DNA from: Flavobacterium agrisoli
Lineage (GTDB): Bacteria; Bacteroidota; Bacteroidia; Flavobacteriales; Flavobacteriaceae
DNA: 64,000 nucleotides
Direction of reading: 5' to 3'
Assembly: GCF_016522065.1 (NCBI RefSeq)
Contig: NZ_JAEHFV010000003.1
Span: 434,001-498,000, forward strand
Below, piece after piece: positions 22,569 through 31,810 of this stretch. Numbering within the stretch: the first letter of the stretch is position 1; the number at the start of each line of letters is the position of its first letter. A program made the translations under genes and the position numbers. The notes beneath the pieces were generated by a model. The model made no database searches, was not told the origin of the DNA, and saw only the letters and a program-made list of their open reading frames with translations.

Positions 22569-23030
22569 ATGAAATTATCTGATGTAAAATTAGCACTGCA
22601 AAAAGCAAGTACCATTCAGTTTCAATTGCCTAACGGAACCTTGGTTCCAAGTCATTTTCATGTTACTGAAGTGGGTAAAATAACCAAACATTTTATTGAT
22701 TGTGGCGGAACAGTTCGCACCGAAAATAAGGCGAATTTTCAACTTTGGGAAGCAAACGATTACGATCATAGGCTGCATCCTGAAAAATTGATAAGCATAA
22801 TCGAATTGGCCGAAAAAGTCTTGCAATTAGAAGATTTAGAGGTTGAAGTAGAATACCAAGGCGAAACCATTCAAAAATTTGATCTTGAATTTGAAGGGAA
22901 TACGTTTACATTGATTTCCAAAAAAACCGATTGTTTGGCTAAAGAAAAATGCGGTATTCCTGAACCAAAAGCAACTTTTTCAAACAATAACGATGAACCT
23001 TGTTGTACTCCTGATGGGAATTGTTGCTAA
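22569..23030 (+). CDS. DUF6428 family protein with Cys-rich C terminus
   Basis: This 153-residue cytoplasmic protein of unknown function resembles the DUF6428 family found in ars operons of Bacteroidota. The first ~115 residues form a soluble alpha/beta domain (HFHVTEVGKITKHFIDCGG). The tail carries Cys in DCLAKEKCG and the end is CCTPDGNCC, a likely thiol cluster for As(III) or another soft metal. The gene lies 36 bases after arsR and 34 before the arsC-like gene. A metallochaperone or scavenger role is inference from context and the cysteines. Confidence 0.7.
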   Translation: MKLSDVKLALQKASTIQFQLPNGTLVPSHFHVTEVGKITKHFIDCGGTVRTENKANFQLWEANDYDHRLHPEKLISIIELAEKVLQLEDLEVEVEYQGETIQKFDLEFEGNTFTLISKKTDCLAKEKCGIPEPKATFSNNNDEPCCTPDGNCC

Positions 23031-23064
23031 AAATAACCTAAATACCTAACCTAATTATAAAAAA

Positions 23065-23673
23065 ATGTTTACAGAATTAAAAGACCAAATTTTAAAATTA
23101 GAAATAGAAACTATTTCAGAAGAACGAAAAGCATTGTTGCAACCTCTTGCGGATTATATTCAACAAAAACATACCGCTAAGCAACCAATCCGAATTAGTT
23201 TTATTTGCACACACAATTCTCGCAGAAGCCATTTGTCTCAAATTTGGGCACAAACAATGGCACATTATTTTAAAGTTGAGAATGTTTTTTGTTACTCGGG
23301 CGGAACCGAAGCAACGGCTCTTTTTCCGATGGTGGCTAAAACCTTGCAAGAAACTGGTTTTCAAATTGAAGTACTAGCCGAAACGCAAAATCCAATTTAC
23401 AGTATCAAATTGGCGCAAAATGAACCAGCCATAATAGGATTTTCAAAAAAAATTGATGCTGACTTTAATCCAAAATCCGACTTTGCCGCTGTGATGACGT
23501 GTTCACAAGCCGATCAAGGTTGTCCGTTTATAGCGGGTGCCGAAAAAAGAATTCCGCTCACTTTTGATGACCCAAAAGCGTTTGATAACACACCACAACA
23601 AGCCGAAAAATACCAAGAAAGAAGCCTGCAAATTGCAACCGAAATGTTTTATGTTTTCTCTCAAATTAAATAA
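23065..23673 (+). CDS. Arsenate reductase-like low-molecular-weight protein tyrosine phosphatase
   Basis: This 202-residue protein has the phosphatase loop C-X5-R as CTHNSRR with Cys48. Later Cys residues ([12 protein letters not shown]) could serve in thioredoxin-coupled arsenate reduction as in the LMW-PTP class of ArsC. It is longer than ArsC of pI258 because of a ~40-residue N-terminal helix and an extended C-terminal half. Located between DUF6428 and the arsenite pump (2-base gap), it probably converts arsenate to arsenite for export. Confidence 0.83.
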   Translation: MFTELKDQILKLEIETISEERKALLQPLADYIQQKHTAKQPIRISFICTHNSRRSHLSQIWAQTMAHYFKVENVFCYSGGTEATALFPMVAKTLQETGFQIEVLAETQNPIYSIKLAQNEPAIIGFSKKIDADFNPKSDFAAVMTCSQADQGCPFIAGAEKRIPLTFDDPKAFDNTPQQAEKYQERSLQIATEMFYVFSQIK

Positions 23674-23675
23674 GT

Positions 23676-24722
23676 ATGGCAAAATCTAAATTAAGTTTTC
23701 TAGACCGGAATTTGACCTTATGGATTTTTTTAGCCATGTTAATAGGGGTAGCGTTGGGCTATTTTGTTCCCACCATGCCCGATTTTATCAATTCTTTTAA
23801 TCATGGAACCACTAATATCCCTATTGCTATTGGACTTATCGTGATGATGTATCCGCCTTTGGCAAAAGTAAATTACAGCTTGTTGCCTACCGTCTTTAAG
23901 AATACTCGAATTTTAGGAATTTCATTATTCTTAAATTGGATAGTAGGTCCTTTTTTAATGTTTTTCTTGGCATTGATTTTTTTGCAAGATTATCCCGATT
24001 ACCGAATGGGACTTATTTTAATAGGCTTAGCGCGATGTATTGCGATGGTTTTGGTGTGGAACGATCTTGCCGAAGGGAGTAAAGAATACGGCGCGGGTTT
24101 AGTGGCATTAAACAGTATTTTTCAAGTCTTTTTGTATAGTTTTTATGCTTGGATTTTCATTACGGTTTTACCTCCTTTTTTCGGATTTGATGGAGCGGTA
24201 GTCGATATTCCTATTGTAACTATTGCCGAGAGTGTGGCTATTTATTTAGGAATTCCTTTTTTACTCGGAATTTTAAGTCGAGTAATTTTAGTAAAAATGA
24301 AAGGAGAAAAATGGTATAACGAAAAATTTATTCCGGCTATTTCGCCCTTAACGCTTTTGTCTTTGTTATTTACCATCGTCGTGATGTTTTCGTTAAAAGG
24401 AAGTATCATTGTGCAAATTCCGCAAGATGTAGTACTTATTGCAATTCCTTTACTAATTTATTTTATAGTAATGTTTTGCATCGGATTTTTTGTTACCAAA
24501 GCGATGGGGGCTACGTATGATAAAACGGCTTCGGTGGCTTTTACAGCCGCAGGAAATAACTTTGAATTGGCTATTGCTGTTGCCATAGCCGTATTCGGAT
24601 TAAATTCGGGTCAAGCGTTCACCGGTGTAGTAGGACCATTGGTAGAAGTACCGGCCTTAATCATCTTGGTGCGAGTTTCATTAGGATTACGAAAAAAATA
24701 TTTCAGTAAAGCGAAAGACTAA
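23676..24722 (+). CDS. arsB: ACR3-family arsenite efflux transporter
   Basis: This 348-residue inner-membrane protein has ten hydrophobic segments, as expected for the BART-superfamily ACR3 permeases. The conserved Cys of the fourth helix is present in [13 protein letters not shown], and the [16 protein letters not shown] segment is the family hallmark near the ninth helix. It exports arsenite using the proton motive force. It begins 2 bases after the phosphatase gene and ends the ars operon. Confidence 0.93.
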   Translation: MAKSKLSFLDRNLTLWIFLAMLIGVALGYFVPTMPDFINSFNHGTTNIPIAIGLIVMMYPPLAKVNYSLLPTVFKNTRILGISLFLNWIVGPFLMFFLALIFLQDYPDYRMGLILIGLARCIAMVLVWNDLAEGSKEYGAGLVALNSIFQVFLYSFYAWIFITVLPPFFGFDGAVVDIPIVTIAESVAIYLGIPFLLGILSRVILVKMKGEKWYNEKFIPAISPLTLLSLLFTIVVMFSLKGSIIVQIPQDVVLIAIPLLIYFIVMFCIGFFVTKAMGATYDKTASVAFTAAGNNFELAIAVAIAVFGLNSGQAFTGVVGPLVEVPALIILVRVSLGLRKKYFSKAKD

Positions 24723-24751
24723 TTTTCGTTTATTTTCAAATACCAAATTAA

Positions 24752-24784
24752 AATCCTGAAGAAAGTATTTATTTTTTCAGGATT
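24752..24784. terminator. Terminator hairpin shared by ars operon and HD gene
   Basis: The 9-bp stem AATCCTGAA / TTCAGGATT (24752-24760, 24776-24784) lies between convergent genes and overlaps the last codons of the HD gene. T-rich tracts follow it on both strands. Confidence 0.6.
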
Positions 24785-25359
24785 CCTTTTTCAACACTTT
24801 CATTCAGTAACGCTTCGGCATATTCCCAAATTGTGGTGGAACCTTTTGCTATGATTTTTTTCTTGTCGTATACTTTTTGATACGGTACATCAAACTCCTT
24901 CCAAGTTCCGCCCTCATTCGAGAAATTTTGCAGCAACGGTTCCAAACGATCCATCGATCTTGCAAATTGGGCTTCTGGCGTAATTCCAGCTTCAAATTCT
25001 TCCCAAACAGTTATAAAATCGGTTGCTTGTTCTTCGGGCAATAAACCAAAAATTCGTTTGGCAGCTTGCAATTCTTCTTCGGTATTGCTATGGTTTTTTT
25101 GGGTGTCATACAAAAAAACATCACCCGCATCAATTTCTACAATATCATGAATCAAAACCATTTTAACCACTTTTAATACATCAATAGCTTGGTTAGCATG
25201 TTGGGCTAAAACCAAAGCCATTACGGCCAAATGCCAACTGTGTTCGGCATCGTTTTCGCAACGATCGCTGTTTAATAATTTGGTTTTTCGCTGAATGAAT
25301 TTGAGTTTGTCAATTTCTTTGATGAAAGCAATTTGCTGTAATAAAATATTGTTTTCCAT
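24769..25359 (-). CDS. HD-domain phosphohydrolase (YfbR-like 5'-deoxynucleotidase family)
   Basis: This 196-residue cytoplasmic protein has HD-superfamily metal ligands: His in NDAEHSWHLAVMAL, the HD pair in VLIHDIVEIDAGD, and a later Asp in ARSMDRLEPLL. The pattern matches the HD_3 / YfbR group that dephosphorylates deoxynucleoside 5'-monophosphates, though some members remain uncharacterised. It converges on the ars operon and is functionally unrelated to it as far as can be seen. Confidence 0.8.
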   Translation of the reverse strand: MENNILLQQIAFIKEIDKLKFIQRKTKLLNSDRCENDAEHSWHLAVMALVLAQHANQAIDVLKVVKMVLIHDIVEIDAGDVFLYDTQKNHSNTEEELQAAKRIFGLLPEEQATDFITVWEEFEAGITPEAQFARSMDRLEPLLQNFSNEGGTWKEFDVPYQKVYDKKKIIAKGSTTIWEYAEALLNESVEKGILKK

Positions 25360-25426
25360 AAGAGGTTGGTGTTAATGTAAAAGCTGCTAATTGTAAACGG
25401 AATTTCGAAAACGAAACAATAAAATT

Positions 25427-25774
25427 TTAACCAATTCGAGTACCGTTGGCAACACTTGTTCCGGGTTCAAGCAGGGTCACGACATTATTTTCTTCGACTC
25501 CTCCCAAAACCAAACATTCGCTCATAAAATTGGCAATTTGTTTGGGCGGAAAATTCACAACGGCTACGACTTGCTTGCCAATTAAACGTTCTGGTTGGTA
25601 TTTTTTCGTAATTTGTGCCGATGTTTTTCGAGTACCTAAAGGGCCAAAATCGATTACTAACTGGTATGCTGGATTTCGAGCTTCTTTAAAAATGTTTGCC
25701 GAAATAATGGTGCCCACTCGCATATCTACTTTCATAAATTCAGACCAAGTCAAAGTTTCAGTAGTATTACTCAT
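25427..25774 (-). CDS. csaA: CsaA-like tRNA-binding domain protein
   Basis: The open frame extends upstream to 25846, but the ATG at 25774 (MSNTTETLTWSEF) gives a ~115-residue protein, the normal CsaA length. It is a single EMAP-II-like OB fold: FMKVDMRVGTII, YQLVIDFGPLGTRKTSAQI, VNFPPKQIANFMSECLVLG (seen in parts), as in CsaA and the C-terminal part of MetRS. CsaA binds tRNA and has been described as a secretion chaperone in Bacillus. No operon partner is evident. Confidence 0.88.
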   Translation of the reverse strand: MSNTTETLTWSEFMKVDMRVGTIISANIFKEARNPAYQLVIDFGPLGTRKTSAQITKKYQPERLIGKQVVAVVNFPPKQIANFMSECLVLGGVEENNVVTLLEPGTSVANGTRIG

Positions 25775-26012
25775 TTGCTTTGTAATTTTGAAGTTGTAGG
25801 CATGCCATAAATGGTGTGTACTTTTTTGAGAAAAGTAAAAGTACAAAAACTTTTAAAGTTGGTATTGGCTAGTTAGAGGGAATATTTCGGAATAGAGTAA
25901 AGCAACCAACTGTTCGAAAATATTTTAATTTTTTGAGAAATGCATAAAAGCAGTTTCAAATTGCCAAGTAGATTAAAAAAAGGTAATAAAAGTTTTGATA
26001 GTATTTATGAAA

Positions 26013-26049
26013 AAAAGTCATTTTAGAATGGCTTTCCAAAATGACTTTT
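26013..26049 (-). terminator. Intrinsic terminator of the alcohol dehydrogenase gene
   Basis: Read on the minus strand, a perfect 12-bp stem AAAAGTCATTTT / AAAATGACTTTT with a 13-base loop is followed by a T-run. It starts about 25 bases after the dehydrogenase stop. Confidence 0.82.
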
Positions 26050-26073
26050 CAATACTATGCGGAATGAAAGCGA

Positions 26074-27081
26074 TTAAATACTAATTACAATGCGGCCTTC
26101 GATTTGACCTTTAATCATTTTATCAAAAATGGCATTGATATTTTCAATTTTATCCATGCTATAATGTGACTTTACTTTACCATCAGCAGCAAACTGAAGG
26201 GCTTCTTCCAGATCCAAACGCGTTCCTACAATCGAACCTCTAATGGTTTTTCGTGATAAAACGGTATCAAAAATAGGCAACGGAAAATCACCTGGAGGCA
26301 ATCCTACTAAACTCATGGTTCCTTTTCGGGCTAACATACTCAAACCTTGAGAAAAAGAGGAAGTACCCACCGCTGTGATCAAAACACCTTCTGCACCACC
26401 TAACGAGCTTAATTTTTCAGCAGGATCTTCATTTTTAGCATTAATTGTAATAGAGGCGCCAAGCGACTTAGCCAATTCTAATTTTTTATCATCAATATCT
26501 ACTGCAATGACAATCATACCCATAGCAATGGCGTATTGAACGGCCAAATGACCTAATCCACCAATTCCAGATATAACGACATGTTGACCCGGTTTTACTT
26601 CGGTTTCTTTAAGTCCTTTGTAAACAGTAACCCCTGCACACAAAATAGGAGCTACTTCTTCAAAACCTAAGTTATCCGGAATTTTACCCACATATTCGGG
26701 ATCTGCCAAAACATATTCGGCAAAACCGCCATTAACACTATAACCAGTATTTTCTTGTTTGGCACAAAGGGTTTCCCAACCGCTTTTGCAATATTTACAA
26801 TGGCCGCAAGCGGTATACAACCACGGAACTCCAACACGATCGCCTACTTTTACCGAAGTAACACCTTCGCCCACCTCGTCTACATAGCCAACACCCTCGT
26901 GCCCTGGAATAAAAGGTAAAGTGGGTTTTACAGGCCAATCGCCGTGGGCAGCATGTAAATCGGTATGGCAAACGCCACAGGCTACAATTTTGACTATAAT
27001 TTTTCCACTTTCAATTTTGGGTTTTTCCACTTCACGAATTTCTAACGGGGCTCCAAATTGGGTAACTACTGCTGCTTTCAT
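26074..27081 (-). CDS. adhP: Zinc-dependent alcohol dehydrogenase (AdhP-like)
   Basis: This 335-residue medium-chain dehydrogenase carries catalytic-zinc ligands in [15 protein letters not shown] and the [12 protein letters not shown] segment, the structural-zinc Cys cluster [15 protein letters not shown], and the Rossmann motif [10 protein letters not shown]. AdhP-type enzymes interconvert primary alcohols and aldehydes with NAD. A lone gene with its own terminator; regulation is not visible. Confidence 0.92.
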   Translation of the reverse strand: MKAAVVTQFGAPLEIREVEKPKIESGKIIVKIVACGVCHTDLHAAHGDWPVKPTLPFIPGHEGVGYVDEVGEGVTSVKVGDRVGVPWLYTACGHCKYCKSGWETLCAKQENTGYSVNGGFAEYVLADPEYVGKIPDNLGFEEVAPILCAGVTVYKGLKETEVKPGQHVVISGIGGLGHLAVQYAIAMGMIVIAVDIDDKKLELAKSLGASITINAKNEDPAEKLSSLGGAEGVLITAVGTSSFSQGLSMLARKGTMSLVGLPPGDFPLPIFDTVLSRKTIRGSIVGTRLDLEEALQFAADGKVKSHYSMDKIENINAIFDKMIKGQIEGRIVISI

Positions 27082-27374
27082 TTTAAGTAATTTGTTGATT
27101 AATATTGCTTTTGTGAAAAATAAATAGGTTTAAATTTACAAAATTTATGCAGCGTATTACATACGATTGGAATTAAATTTTCTTTATCAAACAGGAAAAA
27201 AGGATTAGATAAGCATTTTTAATTTTTAGTAGATTAAATTGTGCTTATGGAGAAGTAAATGAATAAAATTTTTTTACTTTTTTAAAAATTTCTTACGTTA
27301 AAGAGTACCTTAATCACTATAATTTCAAAACGATTTACCATTATTGTATTATATTTGTAAATATTTGAAAATAA
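27082..27374. other. Intergenic region between adhP and the response regulator
   Basis: About 290 AT-rich bases separate the divergent genes. A TATATTTG (27350-27357), matching the -7 consensus, lies 17 bases before the response regulator start and is its probable promoter, although no TTTG is found 19-21 bases upstream. No RNA gene or ORF is recognisable. Confidence 0.45.
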
Positions 27375-27755
27375 ATGACAGTATTTATAATTGATGACGA
27401 TCAGGACGACAGAGAGCTATTTCAAGAAGGATTAGAGTCTTTAGATATGGGATTGCATTTTATGGAAGCCAAAGACGGAGCTGATGCCTTAGCAAAACTG
27501 AACGACCCGAAATTACAACGCCCCGACCTTATTTTTTTGGATTTGAACATGCCTGTAATGACGGGTGAGGAATTTTTAGCCGAGGTCAAAAACCATAGTT
27601 CGTTTAAAGATATTCCGGTAATCATTTATTCTACAGCACCTCAAGTCGAAAAATCGCCTGTACTTAAAATGGCAGAAAAAATCATGACCAAAAAGAGTTC
27701 TTTTAATCAATTACGTTCTGATTTGGAACTGACTATAAAAACCTATTTAGTATAA
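27375..27755 (+). CDS. Single-domain response regulator (CheY-like, Rcp1 type)
   Basis: This 126-residue receiver-only protein has the acidic pocket in FIIDDDQDDRELF, the phospho-acceptor Asp in LIFLDLNMPVMTG, Thr/Ser in IYSTAP and the conserved Lys in IMTKKSSF. There is no output domain, so it probably acts as a phosphorelay shuttle or by protein binding. It converges with a multi-PAS kinase 16 bases away; the two may belong to the same relay. A TATATTTG box lies just upstream. Confidence 0.88.
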   Translation: MTVFIIDDDQDDRELFQEGLESLDMGLHFMEAKDGADALAKLNDPKLQRPDLIFLDLNMPVMTGEEFLAEVKNHSSFKDIPVIIYSTAPQVEKSPVLKMAEKIMTKKSSFNQLRSDLELTIKTYLV

Positions 27756-27771
27756 TTCTTGTACTTACGAT

Positions 27772-30486
27772 TTAAATGGGCAAAATTATCGTAAAAACAG
27801 CACCACCATTTTGCCCGGGTTTTGCAGAAATATCGCCTTGGTGATTGTACACAATTTTTCGACACAAGGCCAACCCAATTCCGGTACCTTCATATTCGGT
27901 TTTGCCATGCAAACGTTGGAAAATTTTGAAGATGCGTTCGGCTTGATGCTCATCAAAACCAATTCCGTTATCGGCAAATGTAATGCAGTGATAGTGTTGA
28001 TTTTCAAGCAATCCTTTTTCTTTAATTTCATTTTTAGATAAAATCCTGCTGCTAATGTCTATTCGAGGATGTGTGTTTGTCTGCGTGTATTTTAAAGAAT
28101 TGGACAATAAATTACTAAACAATTGCAACATTTGAGTGGGAATTGCTGGTAGAGTAGGCAATCCTTTATAAGTGATTATAGCACCTTTTTTTTCAATCTG
28201 CAATTCGAAATCAATTTCAATTTCTTGGAGAAGTTGCTGTAAATCGACCATTTCCATCGAATCCAAATGATGGGATACTTCCGAAAAAGCCAAAACATCG
28301 CGAATAAGAGCGCTCATTCGTTCAGCCGAAATACTAATTTTGTCCAGATACATTTTGGCTTTACCATCGATAGTTTCGCCGATTTTAATTTCCAACATAT
28401 TGGCATAGGTACTAATTTTCCGTACAGGTTCTTGTAAATCGTGCGAAGCAATATGAGCAAATTGTTCCAAGGCGGAGTTAGAGCGTTGCAAATTGTTGTT
28501 GGCCTCGGCTAATTCTTTGGTTCTTTGAGTAACGGCAGCTTCAATTTTCTTTCTAATTTCGACCTGATGTGTAACTTCAAAAGCCATTACGATAACTTTA
28601 GAAACCATTTGGCTAGCGTTAAGAATCGGAATGTATTCAAAAGTCAAGAAAATAGTTTCTTCAATTCCGTCGCGAATAAGCATCATTTTATGTTCCTCAG
28701 TGGTGTAGCGATTTCCGGTTTCAAAAACACGATTCATTTCCGACTCGAATAAATGTGCTACTTCCTCTAAAGTTTCCCAATAGGGCATCTCGTCATATTG
28801 TGCTCTTGTTTTGCCCGAAATATGTAAAAAGCGTTCATTTACTTCAACAACTTTAATAGGAGATCCTGTCACCACACAAATTCCGATAGGAGAAGCATTA
28901 ATTAAATCACGTAGTTCTTTTTCACTGGCTTCTAATTTCTGGTTAGCAAGCACGTTTTCAGTAACGTTATAGGCCATATCCATGATGCCGTAAACCGCTC
29001 CATTTTCATCAAACAAAGGTTTGTAAGTGTAATTGTAATACGAAACTTGTAATTCACCATCAATTTCTAAAGTGGCGGGTGCTGCCGACTCGCTATAGGC
29101 TTCACCAGTAGCGAAAACCTGATCTAGAAGTCCTAAAAAGGGTTGTCCTATCAACTCAGGCACGGCATCTTTAAATGGTTTTCCTATTACAGAGGCATCT
29201 TTGCCCCATTCTTTTAGCATCATATCATTGGCAATAACCACCTTCATTTCGGGTCCCATAAAAAGACAGGTGGCTACTGGAGCTTCTTCTATAAGCGAAC
29301 GAAAACGGTGTTCACTCTCTCGAAGTGAAATTTCTATTTGTTTACTTTTGGTAATATCAGTGGCATGCACGATAATACCTAAAATTTCTCCTTTTGTATT
29401 AAAATGTGGCGTGTATACAATGCTCAACCATCGTTGGGGACCAATTCGAGAAGGCGCAGTCATTTCATATTGCACGTTTTGCCCTGCATAGGCTTTTCTA
29501 AGTTGAGGCATTACTTTTTTATAAGCATCAGGACCAATAAATTCTAAAACCGTTTTACCAATGGCTGTTTCCGAATCGACTTTATACCATTCCATAAAAG
29601 TACTGTTGTAGGATTGGTAGCGCTGTTGGTTATCCAGATAAAAAATCATGGCGGGTACTGTATCACGCAAAAGTTCCAAATGCGCTTCACTTTCTTCAAG
29701 TGCTTTCCGGGCTAAAACTTGTTCGGTAACATCCATAGCCGTTGTCATCACTCCATTGATGTTACCGTTGGAATCTCGTACCGCTTCGTAAATAAAATTG
29801 AAATATCGAAAATTAGCAGTACCAGTTGGATTTAGATTCACACCAAATTCATCGCTTGTAAAAGTATTTCCACTTCGTATTACTTCTTCAATAATAGGAG
29901 CAACTGTTTCTTTTATTTCGGGTAGCGAATCAAATAAAGGTTTACCCAAAAATTCATTTTTACTTTTCCCAACAATAGGAAAATAGGCTTCATTTGCAAT
30001 TTCGGCGATCAAATTTTCACCTCGAAAAACCGCTATCGGAAAAGAAGAATTCAGAATTAATTTGGTAAACTTAATTTCTATTTCTTCGAGTTGCTGGTTT
30101 CTGTTTGCTATTTCTGTTGCTAAGTGTTTGCTATCCTCAATATCCATAGCAGTACCCACCCAAAAGGATATTGTGCCTGCAGCATCTTTAACGGGTTCAA
30201 AATAATTGCTAAACCAGCGGTAAGTGCCATCTAACTGAAGGTAACGGTTTTCGATTTCAAAAATTTTTCCTTTATGAATTTGTTTCAGAAACTGCGTGTT
30301 AGAGTTTCGTAAATCTGTAGGATGTGTAATTTCTTTGGGTGGCCATTCTTTCCCTTCTACCAATTTTGCACCTGTATATTGGTTCCATTTTTTATTATAA
30401 AAAAGAACCTTTCCATCAGGCAATGCAATAAAAACCATATTCGGTAGATATTGTAATAAATCAAGGTGAGGATGAGAAACTATCAT
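27772..30486 (-). CDS. Soluble multi-PAS sensor histidine kinase
   Basis: This 904-residue kinase has no signal peptide or membrane span. It carries about five PAS domains in tandem (approx. 5-130, 135-265, 270-395, 395-520, 520-650), a coiled-coil linker (KKIEAAVTQRTKELAEANNN region), a HisKA domain with the phospho-His near residue 679 (ASHDLQEPVRKIS), and an ATPase domain (DNGIGFDEHQ, GTGIGLALCRK). The H-box DLQEP type is that of cytoplasmic and phytochrome-like kinases. It follows a receiver-only gene by 17 bases on the same strand, a likely cognate pair. The ligand(s) are unknown. Confidence 0.9.
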   Translation of the reverse strand: MIVSHPHLDLLQYLPNMVFIALPDGKVLFYNKKWNQYTGAKLVEGKEWPPKEITHPTDLRNSNTQFLKQIHKGKIFEIENRYLQLDGTYRWFSNYFEPVKDAAGTISFWVGTAMDIEDSKHLATEIANRNQQLEEIEIKFTKLILNSSFPIAVFRGENLIAEIANEAYFPIVGKSKNEFLGKPLFDSLPEIKETVAPIIEEVIRSGNTFTSDEFGVNLNPTGTANFRYFNFIYEAVRDSNGNINGVMTTAMDVTEQVLARKALEESEAHLELLRDTVPAMIFYLDNQQRYQSYNSTFMEWYKVDSETAIGKTVLEFIGPDAYKKVMPQLRKAYAGQNVQYEMTAPSRIGPQRWLSIVYTPHFNTKGEILGIIVHATDITKSKQIEISLRESEHRFRSLIEEAPVATCLFMGPEMKVVIANDMMLKEWGKDASVIGKPFKDAVPELIGQPFLGLLDQVFATGEAYSESAAPATLEIDGELQVSYYNYTYKPLFDENGAVYGIMDMAYNVTENVLANQKLEASEKELRDLINASPIGICVVTGSPIKVVEVNERFLHISGKTRAQYDEMPYWETLEEVAHLFESEMNRVFETGNRYTTEEHKMMLIRDGIEETIFLTFEYIPILNASQMVSKVIVMAFEVTHQVEIRKKIEAAVTQRTKELAEANNNLQRSNSALEQFAHIASHDLQEPVRKISTYANMLEIKIGETIDGKAKMYLDKISISAERMSALIRDVLAFSEVSHHLDSMEMVDLQQLLQEIEIDFELQIEKKGAIITYKGLPTLPAIPTQMLQLFSNLLSNSLKYTQTNTHPRIDISSRILSKNEIKEKGLLENQHYHCITFADNGIGFDEHQAERIFKIFQRLHGKTEYEGTGIGLALCRKIVYNHQGDISAKPGQNGGAVFTIILPI

Positions 30487-30503
30487 GTGAGTAAGGCCGT
30501 TTT

Positions 30504-30884
30504 TTAGGTCAATATTGGAGTGAGGCTTGCTACTAAAAGATGCAATCTGTTGGGTTTTGTAATGAAATCAGAAGCACCTAAATCGAATGCTTTTTGCATG
30601 GTTTGTTGGTCTGATGAAGTTGAAAAAATAATAATCGGAACATTTTCCATTCCCGAAATTGATTTTAGCTGCATTAAGATTTCATAACCGCTACTTCCCG
30701 GTAAATTCCAATCCAAAAAAACGACATCTACTTCAGTTTGATTTTCCTGTAGTTGCCTCAAAGCTTCATCCGAATTATGGCAAATAATACACTTCAACTC
30801 ACTAGAAATTTCCTCCACTGCCAAGACAAAAATTTCTTGATCATCCAAGTCATCGTCAATAAGCAAAACCTTTTGGTACTTCAT
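30504..30884 (-). CDS. Single-domain response regulator
   Basis: This 126-residue receiver domain has LLIDDDLDDQEIF, phospho-acceptor Asp in VVFLDWNLPGSSG, IFSTSSD and a conserved Lys in FITKPNRL. It lies directly upstream of the multi-PAS kinase, 17 bases apart and in the same direction, so it is probably cotranscribed and phosphorylated by it. No output domain. Confidence 0.9.
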   Translation of the reverse strand: MKYQKVLLIDDDLDDQEIFVLAVEEISSELKCIICHNSDEALRQLQENQTEVDVVFLDWNLPGSSGYEILMQLKSISGMENVPIIIFSTSSDQQTMQKAFDLGASDFITKPNRLHLLVASLTPILT

Positions 30885-31081
30885 TCTATAAAAATATACA
30901 AAAAAGGGATGATTGTATGGAAAAGGGAAGAGTATTTTTAAATAAATTGTTGTTGTATTAAGAGGTTGATTATGGTTTTATGAGCTATACTAAATGCTAT
31001 TACAAATTTATTTTTTAAAATAGATTTAAATAAAAAAACCAACATTTGTTTTATTTTTGAACGAAAGTTGAAAAGCGTTTT

Positions 31082-31651
31082 ATGGAGGAAGAGAAATTTA
31101 TATATTGTTTAGAAGCAGTTTCCGATGTTGATGAAAATATACAGACCGCTGTTCAAACGAGTTTAGAAGAATTGGCCATGCAATTCGGAATTGCCAGTAT
31201 TCACAAAACCTGTGATACTATTGAAGGTTTTGAAGAAAGTTTAGGCGCCTTAGTGTATGATGACCACCATTTTAAGGACTACGAAATTATTTATTTGGTA
31301 ATGCCGGGACAGCACAATTCCATTTGTTTACACGATTATTTTTATAGTTTGGAAGAAATTGCCGAATTGTTTGAAGGCAAATTAAAAGGGAAAATCATCC
31401 ATTTTGCCAATTTGAAAATTTTAGATTTAACTTCTGAAGAAGCGCAGTTTTTTTTAGATGTTACGGGAGCTAAAGCAATTTCGGGTTACGGTTTGGCCTT
31501 GCCTGCAAAAGTGAAAAGTACGGCTTTAGATAAAGTTTTTTTTAGTTTGTATCAAGAAGAAGAAGATGTTATAGAAGTTGTGGAATTGATGCATCAAAAA
31601 TGGTACACGGCTTGTAAAGCATTGGATTTTAGATTGTATTATACCGCTTAA
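31082..31651 (+). CDS. DUF6642-like hypothetical protein
   Basis: This 189-residue acidic cytoplasmic protein of unknown function resembles DUF6642 proteins common in Flavobacteriia. It has no signal peptide, membrane segment or catalytic motif I can name; the fold looks alpha/beta (YEIIYLVMPGQHNSICL, KGKIIHFANLKIL, VTGAKAISGYG), reminiscent of TIR- or caspase-adjacent fold proteins, but this is speculative. A TATTTTTG -7 box (31052-31059) lies 22 bases before the start. It is a stand-alone gene. Confidence 0.6.
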   Translation: MEEEKFIYCLEAVSDVDENIQTAVQTSLEELAMQFGIASIHKTCDTIEGFEESLGALVYDDHHFKDYEIIYLVMPGQHNSICLHDYFYSLEEIAELFEGKLKGKIIHFANLKILDLTSEEAQFFLDVTGAKAISGYGLALPAKVKSTALDKVFFSLYQEEEDVIEVVELMHQKWYTACKALDFRLYYTA

Positions 31652-31721
31652 CAAAAATATTTTAACATTTGTTAAAGAAATATATAACGAATCCTTACCA
31701 ACTTCAATCGTATGACTGACG

Positions 31722-31809
31722 TATCTTTGTAGAGTAATAAACTGGTTATTTATTATTTTGGTTTGGTTAGGTTATAAAAAGCCGGAGATTTTTAAATCCC
31801 CGGCTTTTT
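31722..31809 (+). ncRNA. Candidate short transcript between DUF6642 and thrC
   Basis: A full -7 match TATCTTTG (31722-31729) on the plus strand points toward the strong terminator at 31776-31809, which would give an RNA of about 70 bases with no ORF. The -33 element is poor. This may be chance; it is listed because promoter-like and terminator signals are correctly ordered. Confidence 0.2.
31776..31809. terminator. Intrinsic terminator of the thr operon (bidirectional)
   Basis: A 10-bp stem AAAAAGCCGG / CCGGCTTTTT with a second inner GATT/AATC stem lies directly after the thrC stop (31811). T-runs occur on both strands. Confidence 0.88.
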
Positions 31810-31810
31810 T

